This document shows positions 36,681-39,005 of a stretch of DNA of 39,005 nucleotides, piece after piece. This DNA comes from an uncultured Clostridia bacterium (lineage in GTDB: Bacteria; Bacillota; Clostridia; TANB77; CAG-508). The translations under genes and the position numbers were made by a program. How positions within the stretch are numbered: position 1 is the stretch's first letter; every line of letters begins with the position of its first letter. The stretch spans positions 1 through 39,005 of the forward strand of contig CANQPY010000013.1 in NCBI GenBank assembly GCA_947625835.1, read 5' to 3'. Under the pieces are notes generated by a model that worked only from the letters and a program-made list of their open reading frames with translations, was not told where the DNA came from and did no database searches.

Positions 36681-38191
36681 TTTTCTATTGCTTTACTTAT
36701 TATTCCTGTTTCATATTCCAATATTCTCTTTGGCATTGCATAATCTATTACTTTATCTTTATCTTCATGTTCTCTATGAAGTCTTCCTACATATTGTATG
36801 ATTCTCCCTTTCCACGAAACTGGCATTGTTAAAAATAATGTATCTAACCTACTATCATCAAAACCTTCTCCTATAGAACTACTTGTTGCTAATATTATTC
36901 TAGGTTTATTATTTTCATCTGCTTTTCTTATTGTTTCTTGAATCTCTTTAGTTCTCTTTTTCCCCATATTCCCTTTATATATAACAACTGGTACATTAAG
37001 TTTTTCCAACTGTTCTTTTAGAATGTTTAGATGTTCAACTCTTTCTGTTAAAACTATTGGTATTCTTCCTTCTAAAATGCATTTATCTATATCCTCAATT
37101 ATCAAACTATTTCTAAACACATTATGGCACATATCATTAAGTATTTCTGATATTTGTATCTTTTCTTTTTCTTCTGTTAAGATATACTTGTAATTGGTTT
37201 TTCTTACAATTACGGTATGCTCCATTTCTTTATTTTGTTTTAGTTCTTTGTTTGAAACTCTAACTCTTATATCACCACACTGCATATAAATTATTTTATG
37301 CCACCCATCTTTTCTTGTTGGTGTTGCCGTTAGTCCATAAACATATTTAATCCTTATAGCTTTTAATACTTTTTCAAAACTATATGCAGCAACATGATGA
37401 CATTCATCAACAATAACTAATCCATAATTTTGAACTGATTCTTCTATATTATCCTTTTTAAACAAAGATTGAAAACTTGCTACATCTAGTTTTCCATTTA
37501 AATTTTCTTTACTTGCTCCACATTGACCTATTTCTTTTTTATCTATATCTAAAAAATAAGCTAATCTTTCTTTCCATTGATCAAGTAAATTATTTCTATT
37601 TACTATTACTAATGTATTTGTTTTTAATTTTGAAATAATATTTGCCCCTATGACCGTTTTTCCGAATCCTGTAGTTGCACATAATACTCCTGTTTCATAA
37701 GATATTAATCCATTCATTGCTTTTTCTTGTTTTCTATTTAATTTTCCGTTAAATTTATAATCCACTTCTATTCCTTTTTCTCTTTTATCCTTTAGTATTA
37801 ATTTTACATTACTTTTTTCACATATCTTTTTTATTTCTTCTAAACATCCTCTTGGTAAAATTAAAAATCTTTCATCTTCTTCAAAGCAACTTATTATTCT
37901 GGGTGTTGTTTTATAAAATATCGGCATTCTTAATTTTTGTAATTCATAAAATTTAGGATTAGTAAAACTTGCTAATCTTTTTAAATAGGTTATTTCATTT
38001 GGTAGTAATTTTAATTTTTTAATATATATCTGATTATCAATCGTGCATTCTACATTATTTGTAAATACTATATCTTTTATTTTTTCTTTTTTAGGAATGT
38101 CATCATCATCTAATATTTCTTCTACTTCTGGTTCTTTATAATCATCCTCTTTATACTTTTCAATAAATTCATATATATTCTCGCTTTTCAT
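36671..38191 (-). CDS. SF2 helicase with an Rpn-derived C-terminal tail
   Basis: 506 residues. Walker A is TTGFGKTVIGA, the DEAH-type box is VIVDECHHVAA, motif III-like is YGLTATPTRKDG, and motif VI is QYVGRLHRE. Such helicases normally follow an archaeo-eukaryotic primase domain in one polypeptide (TOTE-type primase-helicase), and that domain is encoded immediately upstream in the same frame, separated by one TAA. The last 25 residues (DYAMPKRILEYETGIIS) do not look like a helicase end; they match the Rpn motif DYKMPERIVEYCLELI. The gene thus appears both split at its front and fused at its end. TTC GGA and AAC GGA contain CGGA out of frame. Confidence 0.85.
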   Translation of the reverse strand: MKSENIYEFIEKYKEDDYKEPEVEEILDDDDIPKKEKIKDIVFTNNVECTIDNQIYIKKLKLLPNEITYLKRLASFTNPKFYELQKLRMPIFYKTTPRIISCFEEDERFLILPRGCLEEIKKICEKSNVKLILKDKREKGIEVDYKFNGKLNRKQEKAMNGLISYETGVLCATTGFGKTVIGANIISKLKTNTLVIVNRNNLLDQWKERLAYFLDIDKKEIGQCGASKENLNGKLDVASFQSLFKKDNIEESVQNYGLVIVDECHHVAAYSFEKVLKAIRIKYVYGLTATPTRKDGWHKIIYMQCGDIRVRVSNKELKQNKEMEHTVIVRKTNYKYILTEEKEKIQISEILNDMCHNVFRNSLIIEDIDKCILEGRIPIVLTERVEHLNILKEQLEKLNVPVVIYKGNMGKKRTKEIQETIRKADENNKPRIILATSSSIGEGFDDSRLDTLFLTMPVSWKGRIIQYVGRLHREHEDKDKVIDYAMPKRILEYETGIISKAIENGM

Positions 38192-38218
38192 TTTTTGTAT
38201 ATTGATTAGTATATTTAA

Positions 38219-38926
38219 TTAATTTTTCTGAACTTCAAAATATTTATCTACAAAAACTGTGTTTCCATTTTTACTACTTTCACCTTGGAATGGTAATGCT
38301 ATTAAGTTTCCAAATCCACCTTTTGGCATTGTATCTTGATTTGGAAATAGTCTATCATATGAATCTAAATCTAAAGATGCTTTTTCCATTGTTTTAGTAA
38401 GTAATATATTTCCCATTTTTCTAGCAATTTTAGCTGGAATGCTTTCTTCAAAAAAAATCCATATATGAGCTCCATTGCCTGAACGAGATTTTTCTACATA
38501 TACTGGTATATTTAACTCATCACATATATTCCAAAATGCCATTACATCTTTCTCGTATGTTTTCTTATCAAAATCTATTGCTAAAAAATTACATGAATCA
38601 TCTGGTAATAAAGGATAAATTCCAATTGTTATTTCACCTTTTAAATGTTTTAAAACAACTTCTTCTGTTAATGGTAGTAATTCTCTATAAGGACATTCAT
38701 TACATTTTACTCTTGGCTTATCACATTTATATGTACTAAATTCATTCTTACAAACTGGTGAATATCCCGATTTTCCTGTTTTGTTACTTGTCCATCTTTT
38801 AGCATATAAATCAGTTCGACCTTTAAATACTTCCATAAAGATTCTTACTTTTTCTTCACTAGAAATATCTTTTGTTTTTCTGTCAGTTCCTTTCTCTTCT
38901 ATTTTTCCATATATTTTTTCTTTCAA
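38219..38926 (-). CDS. TOTE-type archaeo-eukaryotic primase domain, cut off by a TAA
   Basis: 235 residues from a TTG at 38926; no ATG or clear ribosome site is present, so the true start may be elsewhere or lost. It has a four-Cys cluster (CKNEFSTYKC and CNECPYR), the primase metal motif FLAIDFDKK (DxD), and the sxH motif SGNGAHIWIFFEE. It ends at TAA 38219-38221. Reading through that stop, nine more codons lead in frame to the helicase ATG. The stop stands where relatives, as I recall them, have a Gln (DQW-like), so one C-to-T change (CAA to TAA) would explain it. Upstream to 39005 I see nothing further. Confidence 0.82.
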   Translation of the reverse strand: MKEKIYGKIEEKGTDRKTKDISSEEKVRIFMEVFKGRTDLYAKRWTSNKTGKSGYSPVCKNEFSTYKCDKPRVKCNECPYRELLPLTEEVVLKHLKGEITIGIYPLLPDDSCNFLAIDFDKKTYEKDVMAFWNICDELNIPVYVEKSRSGNGAHIWIFFEESIPAKIARKMGNILLTKTMEKASLDLDSYDRLFPNQDTMPKGGFGNLIALPFQGESSKNGNTVFVDKYFEVQKN

Positions 38927-39005
38927 TTTTATTTAAATTCAAAGTGGATTTAGAACCATATAAATTAATCTATATTATATTTACTCATTAATTTTTTTGC
39001 TTTAT

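Overview
The window is AT-rich and reads as a chromosomal segment of a low-GC Gram-positive bacterium, most like uncultured gut-type Clostridia. The signs are strong GGAGG ribosome binding sites, a sortase B with an anchored substrate, a type 1B dihydroorotate dehydrogenase (PyrD/PyrK), the MEP isoprenoid route, and AGA as the main arginine codon. This placement is an inference.

The main observation is a systematic +1 recoding rule. Fifteen genes cannot be read in one frame. They break at 23 places, and at every one the zero-frame codon is CGG. Dropping that C so that GGA (19 sites) or GGT (4 sites) is read as glycine restores full-length proteins. The restored glycines often lie in invariant motifs, such as the UvrB P-loop. 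Affected genes are asnB (3 sites), ispG (2), pyrD, pyrF (2), pyrC, uvrB (4), both VWA genes, an anchored surface protein, a membrane protein, an ABC permease, an rRNA methyltransferase, an acyl-CoA ligase (2), a DUF1836 gene and an Rpn nuclease. CGG never occurs as an arginine codon in the other well-supported genes. The same letters CGGA in other frames (for example AAC GGA) cause no shift. CGG therefore looks like an emptied arginine codon that now signals +1 reading to glycine.

Layout. 82-389: tRNA-Val, tRNA-Asp and tRNA-Phe plus a truncated tRNA-Phe copy, on the minus strand. 598-2451: asnB on the plus strand. 2499-9192: minus-strand operon pyrC-pyrF-pyrK-(phospholipase C-like)-pyrD-ispG-ispH, with a pyrE-like gene divergent at 9326. 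10229-13266: a tail-anchored protein, cysE and uvrB. 13328-24811: a long minus-strand MoxR/DUF58/VWA/TPR cluster extended by membrane proteins, a zinc-ribbon HExxH peptidase and an HtrA-like protein lacking its histidine. 24994-26965: sortase B and its probable substrate. 27222: a small ORF that breaks the CGG rule. 27558-31700: a membrane protein, a two-gene ABC exporter, a GIY-YIG protein and an RNA methyltransferase. 31867-34698: DUF1064, acyl-CoA ligase and DUF1836. 34715-38926: an Rpn nuclease, and a decayed primase-helicase whose 3' end is fused to a second Rpn remnant.

The pyr genes carry out UMP synthesis steps, IspG/IspH finish isoprenoid precursor synthesis, and the MoxR cluster probably builds or matures an envelope complex. 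Several of these pathways would depend on the CGG recoding event to make full-length enzymes.
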